In this document: in pieces, positions 20,793 through 31,219 of the stretch
How the letters are laid out: every line of letters begins with the position of its first letter
Position numbering within the stretch: position 1 is the first letter of the stretch
Origin: Bordetella parapertussis
GTDB lineage: Bacteria > Pseudomonadota > Gammaproteobacteria > Burkholderiales > SG8-39
NCBI GenBank assembly: GCA_945861875.1
Contig: CAMAWC010000015.1
Location: forward strand, 1 to 54,573
Direction: 5' to 3'
DNA length: 54,573 bases
The notes under the pieces: generated by a model
Told to the model about the DNA's origin: nothing
Seen by the model: only the letters and a program-made list of their open reading frames with translations
The model's database searches: none
Position numbers and translations under genes: made by a program

Positions 20793-20810
20793 CCGGGCGG
20801 CGGTGCCCGG
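20793..20810. terminator. hairpin between convergent phosphoribosyltransferase gene and tRNA-Leu
   Basis: CCGGGC and GCCCGG form a 6-bp GC stem around a six-base loop, in the 50-nt gap between the two convergent genes. No T-tract follows on either strand, so termination is only a suggestion. Confidence 0.3.
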
Positions 20811-20824
20811 GTAAAGCTTAAATC

Positions 20825-20911
20825 TGGTGCCCAAGAAGGGACTCGAACCCCCACAGTGTTGCCACCGCCAGGACCTGAACCTGGTGCGTCTACCAATTCC
20901 GCCACCTGGGC
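20825..20911 (-). tRNA. tRNA-Leu (anticodon CAG)
   Basis: Read on the minus strand, the gene starts GCCCAGG and ends TTGGGCACCA, giving a 7-bp acceptor stem with one G-T pair and an encoded CCA. The D arm has GGTAGACGC. The anticodon stem CCAGG/CCTGG encloses TTCAGGT, so the anticodon is CAG (leucine, codon CUG). A long variable arm typical of class II tRNAs and a TTCGAGT T-loop follow. Length is 87 nt. It is transcribed against the genes on both sides. Confidence 0.95.
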
Positions 20912-20923
20912 TGCAAGTCGCGC

Positions 20924-20950
20924 ATTTTAAAGGAAAACCTTTTTTTGTCA

Positions 20951-20951
<1 letters not shown>
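20924..20951 (-). promoter_or_regulatory. sigma-70 promoter of tRNA-Leu
   Basis: On the minus strand a perfect TTGACA (20951-20946) is followed after 16 nt by TAAAAT (20929-20924), 12 nt before the tRNA 5' end. The -35 box shares a base with the rnr start codon on the other strand, so the tRNA promoter and the rnr ribosome site occupy the same DNA. Confidence 0.75.
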
Positions 20952-23157
<2,206 letters not shown>

Positions 23158-23161
<4 letters not shown>

Positions 23162-23892
23162 ACCGGATTATTTACGGTTTTCACGCCGTAACGGCGCGCA
23201 TTCGCAGTGATGCATCCACCGTGACCGAGGTGTTTCTGGACGCGGCGCGCCAGGACGGCCGCGTCAAGGACTTGCGCGAACTGGCCGAATCGAAAGGTAT
23301 CCGGGTAATGACCGTCGACGCGAGGCGGCTTGACGGGATGGCGGCCGGCCAACGCCATCAGGGTGTCGCCGCCAATGTGCAGGTGAAGGCCCTGTCGCAT
23401 TCACTCGACGATATCCTGGACGCCGCCACCGAACCCGCACTGGTGTTGGTGCTCGACGGCGTGACTGACCCGCATAACCTTGGCGCCTGCCTGCGCGTGG
23501 CCGATGCCGCCGGCGCCCATGCCGTGGTTGCACCCAAGGACAAGGCTGCGGGCCTGTCTGCGACGGTAGTCAAGGTGGCGAGCGGCGCGGCCGAATACAT
23601 TCCCTACATCATGGTCACCAATCTGGCGCGCACACTGCGCGAACTCAAGGAGCGGGCCATCTGGGTTGTCGGGGCAGACTCCGAGGCGAGCGAGGACCTA
23701 TACGCGGCCAAGATGCCGGTGGCGGTGGCCTGGGTCCTGGGTGCCGAAGGCGAGGGCCTGCGCCGGCTTACCCGCGAAACCTGCGATGCGCTGGTGAACA
23801 TTCCCATGCACGGCTCGGTCGCCAGCCTGAACGTGTCGGTAGCCAGTGGAATCTGCCTGTTTGAGTCGCGCCGCCGGCGCATGATGTCCTGA
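23158..23892 (+). CDS. rlmB: 23S rRNA (guanosine-2'-O)-methyltransferase RlmB
   Basis: RlmB methylates the ribose of G2251 in 23S rRNA. SpoU family motifs are in order: DGVTDPHNLGACLRVADAAG (motif 1), VLGAEGEGLRRL (motif 2) and IPMHGSVASLNVSVAS (motif 3), with the N-terminal L7Ae-like substrate-binding domain in front (IIYGFHAVTARIR). Start GTG 23158 overlaps the rnr stop; rnr-rlmB is a conserved pair. 244 residues. About 150 nt of non-coding sequence separates its end from the convergent methyltransferase gene; I see no clear terminator there. Confidence 0.96.
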
Positions 23893-24040
23893 CGGCGCCT
23901 GCCGGCAAACGCGGCACGCGGCTGTTTTTACACGTGTATGGCTGGAAAGCCGCGCCAGTAGGCAATCTTCAGGCAGGCAATCCGGAAACGCCCGCCTGGT
24001 GTGCCGTTGCGGTCGGCGGTGTTTGTGCCGCCCTGCAGGT

Positions 24041-24988
24041 TTATTGCGCGGCGTGATCCGACACAAAGAAACGTTGTTGCATTTCCTCGATGCCCAGTTC
24101 GTGCAGCACCGCGGCAAGGCGTTGGGCGGCGCGTTCGCGCGGCAAACCCTTTTGCCTGGCGATGATCAATTCATTTTTCATCGAATGCTCCCAGCCGACC
24201 AGTTCGGTAACGCTTACCTGATAACCGTGTGCCTCCAACTGCATGCAGCGCAGCACATTGGTGATCTGGCTGCCAAATTCCCGTGTGTGCAGGGGGTGGC
24301 GCCAAAGCTCGGCCATCGCGCTTTGCCGCAACTCGCCTGACTTGTTCTTGCGCAATACCGCGGCGACCTCGGCCTGGCAGCAGGGAACAAGCACGATGAA
24401 GCGCGCCTTCTTATGCAAGGCGAAGCGAATGGCATCGTCGGTGGCGGTATCGCAGGCGTGCAGCGCGGTCACAATGTCGACCTTGCCTGGGAGGGCGTCC
24501 GAGTGGATTGAATCAGCGACCGCCGAATGCAGAAACGACATGTGCGAGAACCCCAGCTTTTTCGCCAGGTCGCGCGACCTGCCTACCAGTTCCTCCCGTG
24601 TTTCGATGCTGTAGATGTGAGAATCTTCCCCAAGTTGTTCGAAAAACAGGTTGGCAAGGATGAAGCCGAGATAAGACTTGCCGGCACCGTGATCGACCAG
24701 CCGCACACCCGCATGCGCCTGCGCAACTTCCTGCAAGAGCGGCTCAATGAACTGGTACAGGTGCTGCACCTGCTTGAGTTTGCGGCGGCTGTCCTGGTTC
24801 ATCCTCCCGTCGCGGGTGAGGATGTGAAGTTCCTTGAGCAGGTCTACCGAGAGTCGGGGAAGGATATCTTGCATGGCGGATAAGGCGGGTGGCGGGGGCG
24901 GTACGGTGGCGGCGATGGCCGGACGACCGGTGGGGCTTTCCAGCAGCGCATTTTGGGCACGGCGTCCGGATAGGGCAAGGTGAATCAT
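24041..24988 (-). CDS. class I SAM-dependent methyltransferase, unknown substrate
   Basis: This is a predicted cytoplasmic methyltransferase. SAM-binding motif I reads VRLVDHGAGKSYLGFILANLF, followed by the motif II acidic end SIETREELV and a later PCCQAEVAAVL segment, which resembles the catalytic-loop region of nucleic-acid or protein methylases. From ATG 24988 it is 315 residues, but the first 38 are proline/alanine-rich. An internal ATG at 24874 (MQDILPRLSVDLL) looks like a more natural N-terminus. It is alone on the minus strand, convergent with rlmB and divergent from rpsF. Substrate not predictable. Confidence 0.8.
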   Translation of the reverse strand: MIHLALSGRRAQNALLESPTGRPAIAATVPPPPPALSAMQDILPRLSVDLLKELHILTRDGRMNQDSRRKLKQVQHLYQFIEPLLQEVAQAHAGVRLVDHGAGKSYLGFILANLFFEQLGEDSHIYSIETREELVGRSRDLAKKLGFSHMSFLHSAVADSIHSDALPGKVDIVTALHACDTATDDAIRFALHKKARFIVLVPCCQAEVAAVLRKNKSGELRQSAMAELWRHPLHTREFGSQITNVLRCMQLEAHGYQVSVTELVGWEHSMKNELIIARQKGLPRERAAQRLAAVLHELGIEEMQQRFFVSDHAAQ

Positions 24989-25098
24989 TGCCGGTTTGCT
25001 TCACTGACGACGTGTGGGTGTCAAAGCGAAGCTCTTATTCCTTGATTAAAAGGACTTTTTTGAAGTATCCGGTGGATGTCACGGTTTATTAATGGATC

Positions 25099-25127
25099 TT
25101 GTTCATTAATCAATTTCAGCTTACAAT
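25099..25127 (+). promoter_or_regulatory. promoter of the rpsF-priB-rpsR-rplI operon
   Basis: TTGTTC and TACAAT are separated by 17 nt in an AT-rich patch, about 120 nt before rpsF. The leader that follows (25134-25249) is long enough for regulation by a ribosomal protein, but I do not identify a defined fold. The rest of 24989-25249 holds no gene. Confidence 0.55.
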
Positions 25128-25249
25128 ACAAGGCTTTCCGCGCACGGTCAGGTTTGGTCGGCGCGTCCCTTGCTCCACCGGCACCGCATGGCCGGGGGGC
25201 CTCGTCTTCCACCAATGGAGGGCGTGTCCACCAACCTTAAGGAGAATGC

Positions 25250-25666
25250 ATGCGTCATTATGAAGTGGTATTTATCGTCCATCCGGACCAAAGCGAGCAG
25301 GTGCCCGCGATGATCGAGCGTTATCGCGCCACGATCACCCAGCGCAAGGGCGTGATTCACCGCCTCGAGGACTGGGGCCGCCGCCAGATGGCCTACCCGA
25401 TCGCCAAGATGCACAAGGCGCACTACGTGCTCATGAACATCGAGTGCGATGGCGAAACGCTGACCGAGCTCGAGCATTCCTTCAAATTCAACGATGCCGT
25501 CCTGCGCAACCTGATTGTGCAGATGAAGGGGGCGGTAACGACCCCATCGCCGATGATGAAGGAAGAAAAATCGCGCTCCGTGCTGGCGCCCGAGGCCCGA
25601 GTTGACGCCAAGCCGGCTGAAGCGAAGCCCGCTGAAGCACCGGTCGCAGCCCAGGCAAGCGCCTGA
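25250..25666 (+). CDS. rpsF: 30S ribosomal protein S6
   Basis: S6 binds the central domain of 16S rRNA with S18. It starts [21 protein letters not shown] and has the S6 segment [24 protein letters not shown]-terminal extension of about 35 residues rich in Ala, Pro, Lys and Glu ([13 protein letters not shown]) makes it 138 residues. It is the first gene of the operon, with AAGGAG before ATG 25250. Confidence 0.98.
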   Translation: MRHYEVVFIVHPDQSEQVPAMIERYRATITQRKGVIHRLEDWGRRQMAYPIAKMHKAHYVLMNIECDGETLTELEHSFKFNDAVLRNLIVQMKGAVTTPSPMMKEEKSRSVLAPEARVDAKPAEAKPAEAPVAAQASA

Positions 25667-25670
25667 AAAT

Positions 25671-25976
25671 TTGTCCAGCAACCGGTTGCTGTTGTCCGGC
25701 AGGATCGTCGAACTTGACGCCCTTCGGCACACCCCGGCAGGCGTTCCCATCTTGAATTTTCGCATCAGGCACGAGTCCGAAAAAATGGAAGCAGGACAAA
25801 TGCGGCGCGTGGAGTGTGAAATCTCCGCCGTGGCATTCGAAGCCGATGCAAAGCTGCTCTCCGGCGCGAGCCTTGAGCGCAGCCTGACGATAGATGGATT
25901 CCTTGCCAGCAAAAGCATGAAAAGCACGCAACCGGTGCTACACGTAACCCACATTGAATTCGCAGAAGGAGATTAA
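25671..25976 (+). CDS. priB: primosomal replication protein N (PriB)
   Basis: PriB is a small single-strand-binding-fold protein acting with PriA in replication restart. The sequence SSNRLLLSGRIVELDALRHTPAGV through PVLHVTHIEF matches the betaproteobacterial PriB fold. There is no ATG or GTG at the beginning of the conserved region. TTG 25671, four bases after the rpsF stop, gives a 101-residue protein, and translation is probably coupled to rpsF. An in-frame upstream start would lie inside rpsF. The rpsF-priB-rpsR-rplI order supports the call strongly. Confidence 0.9.
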   Translation: MSSNRLLLSGRIVELDALRHTPAGVPILNFRIRHESEKMEAGQMRRVECEISAVAFEADAKLLSGASLERSLTIDGFLASKSMKSTQPVLHVTHIEFAEGD

Positions 25977-25979
25977 ATC

Positions 25980-26276
25980 ATGCCCCCACGCACAGGCGGT
26001 CGTTTCGGCAAAGGTAAAGGCAAAGGCAAGGATCTTAAAAAGGACAAAAAAGGCGGAGCGCTGTTCAAGCGCCGCAAGTTCTGCCGTTTCACGGCCGAGA
26101 AAATCGACTGGATCGACCACAAGGATGTCGACCTGTTGAAGGATTTCATCGCCGAGAACGGCAAGATCATCCCGGCGCGCATCACCGGCACCCGCACCGG
26201 GTACCAGCGCCAGTTGTCCACGGCGATCAAGCGCGCGCGTTTCCTTGCGCTGCTGCCCTACACCGATCTGCACTAA
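25980..26276 (+). CDS. rpsR: 30S ribosomal protein S18
   Basis: S18 is the partner of S6 on the 30S platform. The conserved core reads [23 protein letters not shown] and [27 protein letters not shown]. An N-terminal Gly/Lys extension ([19 protein letters not shown]) brings it to 98 residues, longer than the roughly 75 of E. coli. The start is three bases after the priB stop, with AAGGAGA upstream. Confidence 0.98.
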   Translation: MPPRTGGRFGKGKGKGKDLKKDKKGGALFKRRKFCRFTAEKIDWIDHKDVDLLKDFIAENGKIIPARITGTRTGYQRQLSTAIKRARFLALLPYTDLH

Positions 26277-26285
26277 GGAGCGACC

Positions 26286-26741
26286 ATGCAAATTATTCTG
26301 ATGGAAAAAGTGGTCAACCTCGGCGGCCTTGGTGACATCGTCAAGGTCAAGGACGGCTACGCACGCAACTTTTTGATTCCGCAGGGCAAGGCGCGGCGCG
26401 CAACCGCGGCCAATATGGCCGAGTTCGAGAAAAAGCGCGCCGAGCTTGAGGCCGCGGAGCAGGCCGCACTGGCCGTTGCGCAGGCGCAGGGTGCGAAACT
26501 CGACGGCCTGATGGTCCAGGTAACGCAAAAGGCGGGTGTTGACGGCCGGCTGTTCGGGTCGGTGACCAACCACGACATCGTCGACGCGCTCAAGCTGCAG
26601 GGCTTTGAGATCGAGCGCGCCGCAGTGCGCCTGCCGCAGGGGCCGCTGAAAATGGTTGGCGATCACCAGGTGGCAATCGCGCTCAATTCCGACGTGGTGG
26701 TGAACATCACCATTTCGGTGCTCGGCGAGCAAACGGCCTGA
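26286..26741 (+). CDS. rplI: 50S ribosomal protein L9
   Basis: L9 binds 23S rRNA through its N-domain ([32 protein letters not shown] pattern, residues 1-32), joined by a long helix (about 40-75) to the C-domain. The protein is 151 residues, normal. AAGGAG lies just before the ATG. It is the last gene of the operon and is followed at once by a strong terminator. Confidence 0.98.
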   Translation: MQIILMEKVVNLGGLGDIVKVKDGYARNFLIPQGKARRATAANMAEFEKKRAELEAAEQAALAVAQAQGAKLDGLMVQVTQKAGVDGRLFGSVTNHDIVDALKLQGFEIERAAVRLPQGPLKMVGDHQVAIALNSDVVVNITISVLGEQTA

Positions 26742-26752
26742 ACGCAAAACGC

Positions 26753-26785
26753 AAATAAAAAGGGCCGCAAGGCCCTTTTTTATTT
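26753..26785 (+). terminator. rho-independent terminator after rplI
   Basis: A 10-nt GC-containing stem (AAAAAGGGCC / GGCCCTTTTT) encloses the loop GCAA. Flanking AAAT/ATTT extends the symmetry and a run of six T follows the stem. It ends the rpsF operon 11 nt after the rplI stop and could also work on the other strand. Confidence 0.9.
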
Positions 26786-26845
26786 GCCCGCCGGCGCTTG
26801 CCCCCTCCCGCGTTGGAACACGCCGCCGGGATGCGCCGGTGTCGG

Positions 26846-26854
26846 TGGTAAAAT
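26846..26854 (+). promoter_or_regulatory. extended -10 promoter of dnaB
   Basis: TGGTAAAAT matches the extended -10 pattern and lies 27 nt before the dnaB ATG, downstream of the rplI terminator, where a promoter is needed. No good -35 is visible. Confidence 0.45.
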
Positions 26855-26881
26855 CAGTTCCGCCCACCGTAGCAAGCCCCC

Positions 26882-28273
26882 ATGGCACAAACCAACACCC
26901 AAACCGCCCAAGACACGCAACTCCTGAACCTGAGGGTGCCGCCGCACTCCATCGAGGCGGAGCAGTCCGTACTGGGCGGCCTGCTGCTCGACAACCAGGC
27001 CTTCGACAAGATCGCCGACGTGGTTTCGCCGGAGGATTTTTACCGCGACGAGCACCGGCGCATCTATTTCCATATCCAGCGGCTGGTCGAGCGCAGCAAG
27101 CCGGCGGACGTGCTGACGGTATCCGATTCAATCGAGGCAAGCGACGACAGGGAGCGTGTCGGCGGGATCGCCTACCTTAGCGAACTCGCGCGTAACACGC
27201 CCTCGGCGCACAATATCCGCCGCTATGCCGAAATCGTGCGCGAGCGCTCGATCATGCGCCGCCTCATTGCCACGGCGAACGAGATCGCCGATACCGCCTT
27301 GTCGCCGATGGGCAAGGAGGTTCGCCAGTTGCTCGACGAGGCGGAGTCCAAGATATTCCAGATCGGCGAGGCGGGCTCGCGCGGAAAGCAGGGCTTTGTG
27401 CCGATGTCGGTGCTCGCGCCGCAAGTGCACAAGTACGTTGATGACCTGCACCAGAGCGGCAACCCGTCCGGAATCACCGGCGTCCCTACCGGTTTTTCCG
27501 ATCTCGATGAAAAGACCTCTGGCTTCCAGAAAGGCGACCTTATCATCATCGCCGGCCGTCCAAGCATGGGCAAGACGGCGCTTGCGCTGAACATTGCCGA
27601 GCATGTCGGCGTGCACAACGGCCTGCCTGTGGGCGTGTTCAGCATGGAAATGTCCGGTCCGCAACTGGCCTTGCGCATGCTCGGTTCCATCAGCCGTGTC
27701 GACCAGATGAAGCTGCGCACCGGGCGGGGGTTAAGCGACGAGGATTGGTCGGAATTCGTCACTGCGGTGGGAAAACTGCAGGATGCCCCCATTCATATCG
27801 ACGAGACGCCGGCCCTGAACACGCTCGAGCTGCGCGCCCGCGCCAGGCGCCTGCACCGCCAATACGGCGGCCTGCACCTGATCATCGTCGACTACCTGCA
27901 ACTGATGTCCTCGTCCAGCCAGGGGGAGAACCGCGCCACCGAGATCTCGGAAATTTCACGTTCCCTGAAAGCGCTGGCAAAGGAACTGCAGGTTCCGGTG
28001 GTCGCGTTGTCGCAGTTGAACCGCGGCCTGGAAAGCCGCACTGACAAGCGGCCGGTGATGTCGGACCTGCGCGAATCCGGTGCCATCGAGCAGGACGCCG
28101 ACGTCATCCTGTTCATTTATCGCGATGAGGTCTACAACAAGGTGGACGGCAAGAAGGGCGAAGCCGAACTCATCATCGGCAAGCAGCGGAACGGCCCCAC
28201 CGGCACGGTCATGCTGACCTTCCTCGGCCAGCACACCCGTTTCGCCAACTACATTTCCAGCGACAGCTTCTAA
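26882..28273 (+). CDS. dnaB: replicative DNA helicase DnaB
   Basis: DnaB is the hexameric 5'-3' helicase of the replication fork. The N-terminal domain (PPHSIEAEQSVLGGLLLDN) and the RecA-like ATPase domain are complete: Walker A AGRPSMGKTALALN at residues 224-237, Walker B LHLIIVDYLQLM, and the DnaB motif 4 region PVVALSQLNRGLESRTDKRP. The length of 463 residues shows no intein insertion. Start ATG 26882. It is followed by a convergent gene and a terminator. Confidence 0.98.
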   Translation: MAQTNTQTAQDTQLLNLRVPPHSIEAEQSVLGGLLLDNQAFDKIADVVSPEDFYRDEHRRIYFHIQRLVERSKPADVLTVSDSIEASDDRERVGGIAYLSELARNTPSAHNIRRYAEIVRERSIMRRLIATANEIADTALSPMGKEVRQLLDEAESKIFQIGEAGSRGKQGFVPMSVLAPQVHKYVDDLHQSGNPSGITGVPTGFSDLDEKTSGFQKGDLIIIAGRPSMGKTALALNIAEHVGVHNGLPVGVFSMEMSGPQLALRMLGSISRVDQMKLRTGRGLSDEDWSEFVTAVGKLQDAPIHIDETPALNTLELRARARRLHRQYGGLHLIIVDYLQLMSSSSQGENRATEISEISRSLKALAKELQVPVVALSQLNRGLESRTDKRPVMSDLRESGAIEQDADVILFIYRDEVYNKVDGKKGEAELIIGKQRNGPTGTVMLTFLGQHTRFANYISSDSF

Positions 28274-28284
28274 CCGCCGCGGGA

Positions 28285-29139
28285 TCAGCCCCGGACGGCC
28301 GTCCAGCGGCCTTTTTTACCCTTATCCGTGACAAAGCCGCCCTGCATGCGCGCACCGGTGACATCGCCGCTAAAGGTCGTCAGCACGCCTTCCTTGTCCA
28401 GGAAGGAAAAGCGGATGCTGGTGCCGTAAAGCCGGGTATCGCGCAATCCGGCGCGCAGGGTGCCGAACTTCGCGTTTCCTTCCAGCTTCTGGTAACGCTG
28501 CATGAACGACAGCTCGATGCTTTGCTTGTCCTTGCCGGACTGTATTTCCGCGGTCCATTGGCCCATGGCGGTGGCCGGAATGACGTACAGGTAGATATCG
28601 CGGCCGTTTTCCACCGAATGGTCGTCCGGTTCCCAGTCGTCCATGTTGAACGAGTGTGAAACAACTCGCGTACCCGGGCGCATTGCCAGAAGTTGCGGCC
28701 TCAACTTGAGGTTCAGGTGCGGGAGGAGGTACATGGTGATCACATTGGCCTGGGTGAAATCGGTGGTGAAAATATCGCCTTCGATGATGCGCGCGCGACC
28801 CGTCACGCCGGCCTTGAGGGCGTTGTTCTGGGCAAAGCGCGCCATGTCCGGGTTGTATTCAATGCCCAGCGCCCGCGCGTTGAACAATTTTGCCGCGGCA
28901 ATGGCGATCTTGCCGTCACCGGCACCCAGGTCAACCACGTAATCCGCCGAAGTGGTGTTGGCCATGCGCAGCATGCGCTCGACTACATCATCGGGTGTGG
29001 GGATCCAGATGACATCCTTGCCCGACTGGCCCAGAGATGGCGCGTAATTCTGTGCCGGGGCCTGCTGGGCCATGGCAAAACACGGGGCAAGGAAGAGTAC
29101 CAGTACCGCTATCAGGCTTCTCGCCGGTGACTTGTGCAT
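28285..29139 (-). CDS. exported SAM-methyltransferase-fold protein
   Basis: The protein has a clear signal peptide (KSPARSLIAVLVLFLAPCFAMA, cleavage expected at AMA-QQ). Then comes a Rossmann methyltransferase fold: motif I YVVDLGAGDGKIAIAAA at about residues 69-85 and motif II GIEYNPDMARFA. A C-terminal beta-rich domain contains paired strands (TAEIQSGKDKQSIELSF). ATG 29139 gives 284 residues, the best start because it places the signal at the N-terminus. An export signal on a methyltransferase fold is odd because SAM is cytoplasmic; the substrate and even activity are unknown. It stands alone downstream of phoH. Confidence 0.8.
   Translation of the reverse strand: MHKSPARSLIAVLVLFLAPCFAMAQQAPAQNYAPSLGQSGKDVIWIPTPDDVVERMLRMANTTSADYVVDLGAGDGKIAIAAAKLFNARALGIEYNPDMARFAQNNALKAGVTGRARIIEGDIFTTDFTQANVITMYLLPHLNLKLRPQLLAMRPGTRVVSHSFNMDDWEPDDHSVENGRDIYLYVIPATAMGQWTAEIQSGKDKQSIELSFMQRYQKLEGNAKFGTLRAGLRDTRLYGTSIRFSFLDKEGVLTTFSGDVTGARMQGGFVTDKGKKGRWTAVRG
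28297..28317 (+). terminator. rho-independent terminator of dnaB, inside convergent gene
   Basis: GGCCG and CGGCC form a stem around TCCAG, followed by six T. It lies 24 nt after the dnaB stop and within the 3' coding end of the minus-strand methyltransferase-fold gene, so the two genes' ends share this DNA. Confidence 0.65.
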
Positions 29140-29205
29140 GTTCGCCCCGTTATTAAGGAAAAATAGTCGTCCGCGACCGGCGTGCCGCGGCACGCCGGCC
29201 GCAAT

Positions 29206-30693
29206 TCAAAGCACCTCGGCAGCCTGATCGGCCAGCCTTGAGCGTTCGCCGCGCTGCAAGGTGATGTGTCCCGAGTGCTCCCATCCTTTGAAACGGTCCA
29301 CCACATAAGTCAGCCCGGACGAACCCTCGGTGAGATAGGGTGTGTCGATTTGCGCGATGTTTCCAAGGCAAACCACCTTGGTTCCCGGACCGGCACGGGT
29401 TATCAGGGTTTTCATCTGCTTGGGCGTGAGGTTCTGCGCTTCATCGATGATGAGGAACTTGTTGAGAAAGGTCCGCCCGCGCATGAAATTGAGCGACTTT
29501 ATCTTGATGCGGGAGCGGATCAGGTCGCGCGTTGCCGCCCGACCCCATTCACCGGCCTCGTCATCGGACTTGTTGAGCACATCGAGATTGTCCTCGAGAG
29601 CGCCCATCCAGGGGGTCATCTTCTCCTCCTCAGTGCCGGGAAGGAAACCGATGTCCTCGCCCACGGGCACGGTCACCCGCGTCATGATGATTTCGGTGTA
29701 GAGCTTGTCCTCGAGCGTCTGCATCAGGCCGGCGGCCAGCGTCATCAGGGTTTTGCCGGTGCCGGCCTGGCCGAGCAGGGTGACAAAATCAATCTCCGGG
29801 TTCATCAGCAGGTTCATGGCGAAATTCTGCTCGCGATTGCGCATATTGATGCCCCAGACTGCATTCTTGGCGTGGGTGAAGTCGCGCACGGTTTCCAGCA
29901 CCGCTGTTTTTCCGGCCACCTCCCTGACAACGGCATACAGGGGCGGGTCGCTTTCCTGGTAGACAAATTCGTTGACCAGCAATTGCGCGCAAAGCGGTCC
30001 CTTGATGCGGTAATAGGTACGGCCTTCCTTTTTCCAGGACTCCATGTCCTTGCCGTGCTGATCCCAGAAATTCTCAGGCAGCGCGCGCACACCGGTGTAA
30101 AGCAGGTCGGTGTCTTCGAGGACCTTGTCATTGAAATAGTCCTCGGCGGCGAGCCCCAGCGCATGCGCCTTGATGCGCATGTTGATGTCCTTGGACACCA
30201 AGATGACCTGGCGCCGCGGATCTTTTTGCTGCAAGTACATCACCACGCCGATGATCTGGTTGTCGGCCTTGCCGATGGGCAGGTTGGCCGGCAGGTGGCC
30301 GTTGATGGCCTCGGTTTGCAGGAACAGGTGTCCGCTGGCGGTGTCGGTCACGTTGCGCCTGAGTGGAATGCCGTCGTTGATCTTGTCGGTCGACCCGCTG
30401 ACGATTTCATCGAGGAAGCGACTGGCCTGGCGGGCGTTGCGCGCCACCTCGGACATGCCTTTTTTGTTGCCATCCAGTTCTTCGAGCGTCATCATCGGCA
30501 GGAAAATGTCGTGCTCCTCGAAGCGGAACAGGCTGGTCGGGTCATGCATCAGGACATTGGTGTCCAGGACGAAGAGTTTCGTCTGGACGTGCTTCTGGGC
30601 ACGTTTCAGGGCCCCGGATTTTCGGGAAGAGGAGGTCTTGTGGGACAAATCAGTGTCTGCGGTCGGGTGGGACGACTCAGAGTGTTTTAACAA
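29206..30693 (-). CDS. PhoH-family protein: PIN domain plus PhoH ATPase
   Basis: The protein is a fusion of an N-terminal PIN nuclease domain (about residues 38-180: FVLDTNVLMHDPTSL, the acidic EELDG and ILVSKDINMRIKA) with a PhoH-type ATPase (Walker A LLGQAGTGKTLMT at about 307-319, Walker B FLIIDEAQNLTPKQ). This PhoH2-like architecture is linked to RNA unwinding and cleavage in other bacteria; in proteobacteria the role is little known. The start is TTG 30693, with a perfect AGGAGG nine bases upstream inside bcp, which it overlaps by 17 nt. 495 residues. Confidence 0.9.
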   Translation of the reverse strand: MLKHSESSHPTADTDLSHKTSSSRKSGALKRAQKHVQTKLFVLDTNVLMHDPTSLFRFEEHDIFLPMMTLEELDGNKKGMSEVARNARQASRFLDEIVSGSTDKINDGIPLRRNVTDTASGHLFLQTEAINGHLPANLPIGKADNQIIGVVMYLQQKDPRRQVILVSKDINMRIKAHALGLAAEDYFNDKVLEDTDLLYTGVRALPENFWDQHGKDMESWKKEGRTYYRIKGPLCAQLLVNEFVYQESDPPLYAVVREVAGKTAVLETVRDFTHAKNAVWGINMRNREQNFAMNLLMNPEIDFVTLLGQAGTGKTLMTLAAGLMQTLEDKLYTEIIMTRVTVPVGEDIGFLPGTEEEKMTPWMGALEDNLDVLNKSDDEAGEWGRAATRDLIRSRIKIKSLNFMRGRTFLNKFLIIDEAQNLTPKQMKTLITRAGPGTKVVCLGNIAQIDTPYLTEGSSGLTYVVDRFKGWEHSGHITLQRGERSRLADQAAEVL

Positions 30694-31129
30694 AGTCCAA
30701 TACCTCCTGCACGTGGCCGGGAACCTTCACACCGCGCCACTCCCGGATTATGGCGCGTTTCGCGTCCAGCAAAAAGGTGCTGCGCTCGATGCCGCGCACC
30801 TGCTTGCCATACATGTTTTTCATTTTCATCACCGCAAACTGGGTGCAGGCCAGTTCGTCCTCGTCGGCCAGCAGCTCGAACGGGAAGGCGTGCTTGGTCT
30901 TGAAATTGGTGTGTGATTTGACGCTGTCGCGGGAAATGCCGATGATCTCGCAGCCAGTCTTGTGGAATTCCGTGTGCAGGTCGCGGAACTGCATGCCCTC
31001 GGTGGTGCATCCGGGGGTGTTGTCCTTGGGGTAAAAATAGACAACGACAAACTTGCTTTTGAGAGCGGACAGCTTGAACAGGCCGCCGGTGCCTTGCAGG
31101 GAAAAATTCTCTACCGCTTGATTCGGCAT
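30677..31129 (-). CDS. bcp: thioredoxin-dependent peroxiredoxin, Bcp/PrxQ type
   Basis: Bcp-type peroxiredoxins reduce hydroperoxides. The active site PKDNTPGCTTEGMQFRD contains the peroxidatic Cys41. The resolving cysteine found five residues later in E. coli Bcp is replaced here (CTTEGM), so it should act as a 1-Cys enzyme or use another cysteine. I chose ATG 31129 (MPNQAVENFSL, 150 residues), although the frame is open to 31180. It is the first gene of the bcp-phoH pair, and its 3' end carries the phoH ribosome site. Confidence 0.92.
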   Translation of the reverse strand: MPNQAVENFSLQGTGGLFKLSALKSKFVVVYFYPKDNTPGCTTEGMQFRDLHTEFHKTGCEIIGISRDSVKSHTNFKTKHAFPFELLADEDELACTQFAVMKMKNMYGKQVRGIERSTFLLDAKRAIIREWRGVKVPGHVQEVLDFVKTL

Positions 31130-31219
31130 CAAAGGTTTTCTGTTTTTATATTCACCAACAAGATGACCTTCATTCTTCACAAATTCGCCGCGCTTTGCAA
31201 GCGCAAAATAATTACAGTC

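Noticed and set aside
25134-25249. Riboswitch or S6:S18 leader structure before rpsF
   Set aside because: The leader is long enough for an autoregulatory fold, but I could not trace a convincing conserved structure by eye.
26882-28273. Intein in dnaB
   Set aside because: DnaB is a common intein site, but the 463-residue chain is continuous through Walker A and motif 4.
29266-30690. 474-residue plus-strand open frame opposite phoH
   Set aside because: Shadow of the PIN-PhoH gene, which has full catalytic motifs; the antisense translation has no recognisable domain.
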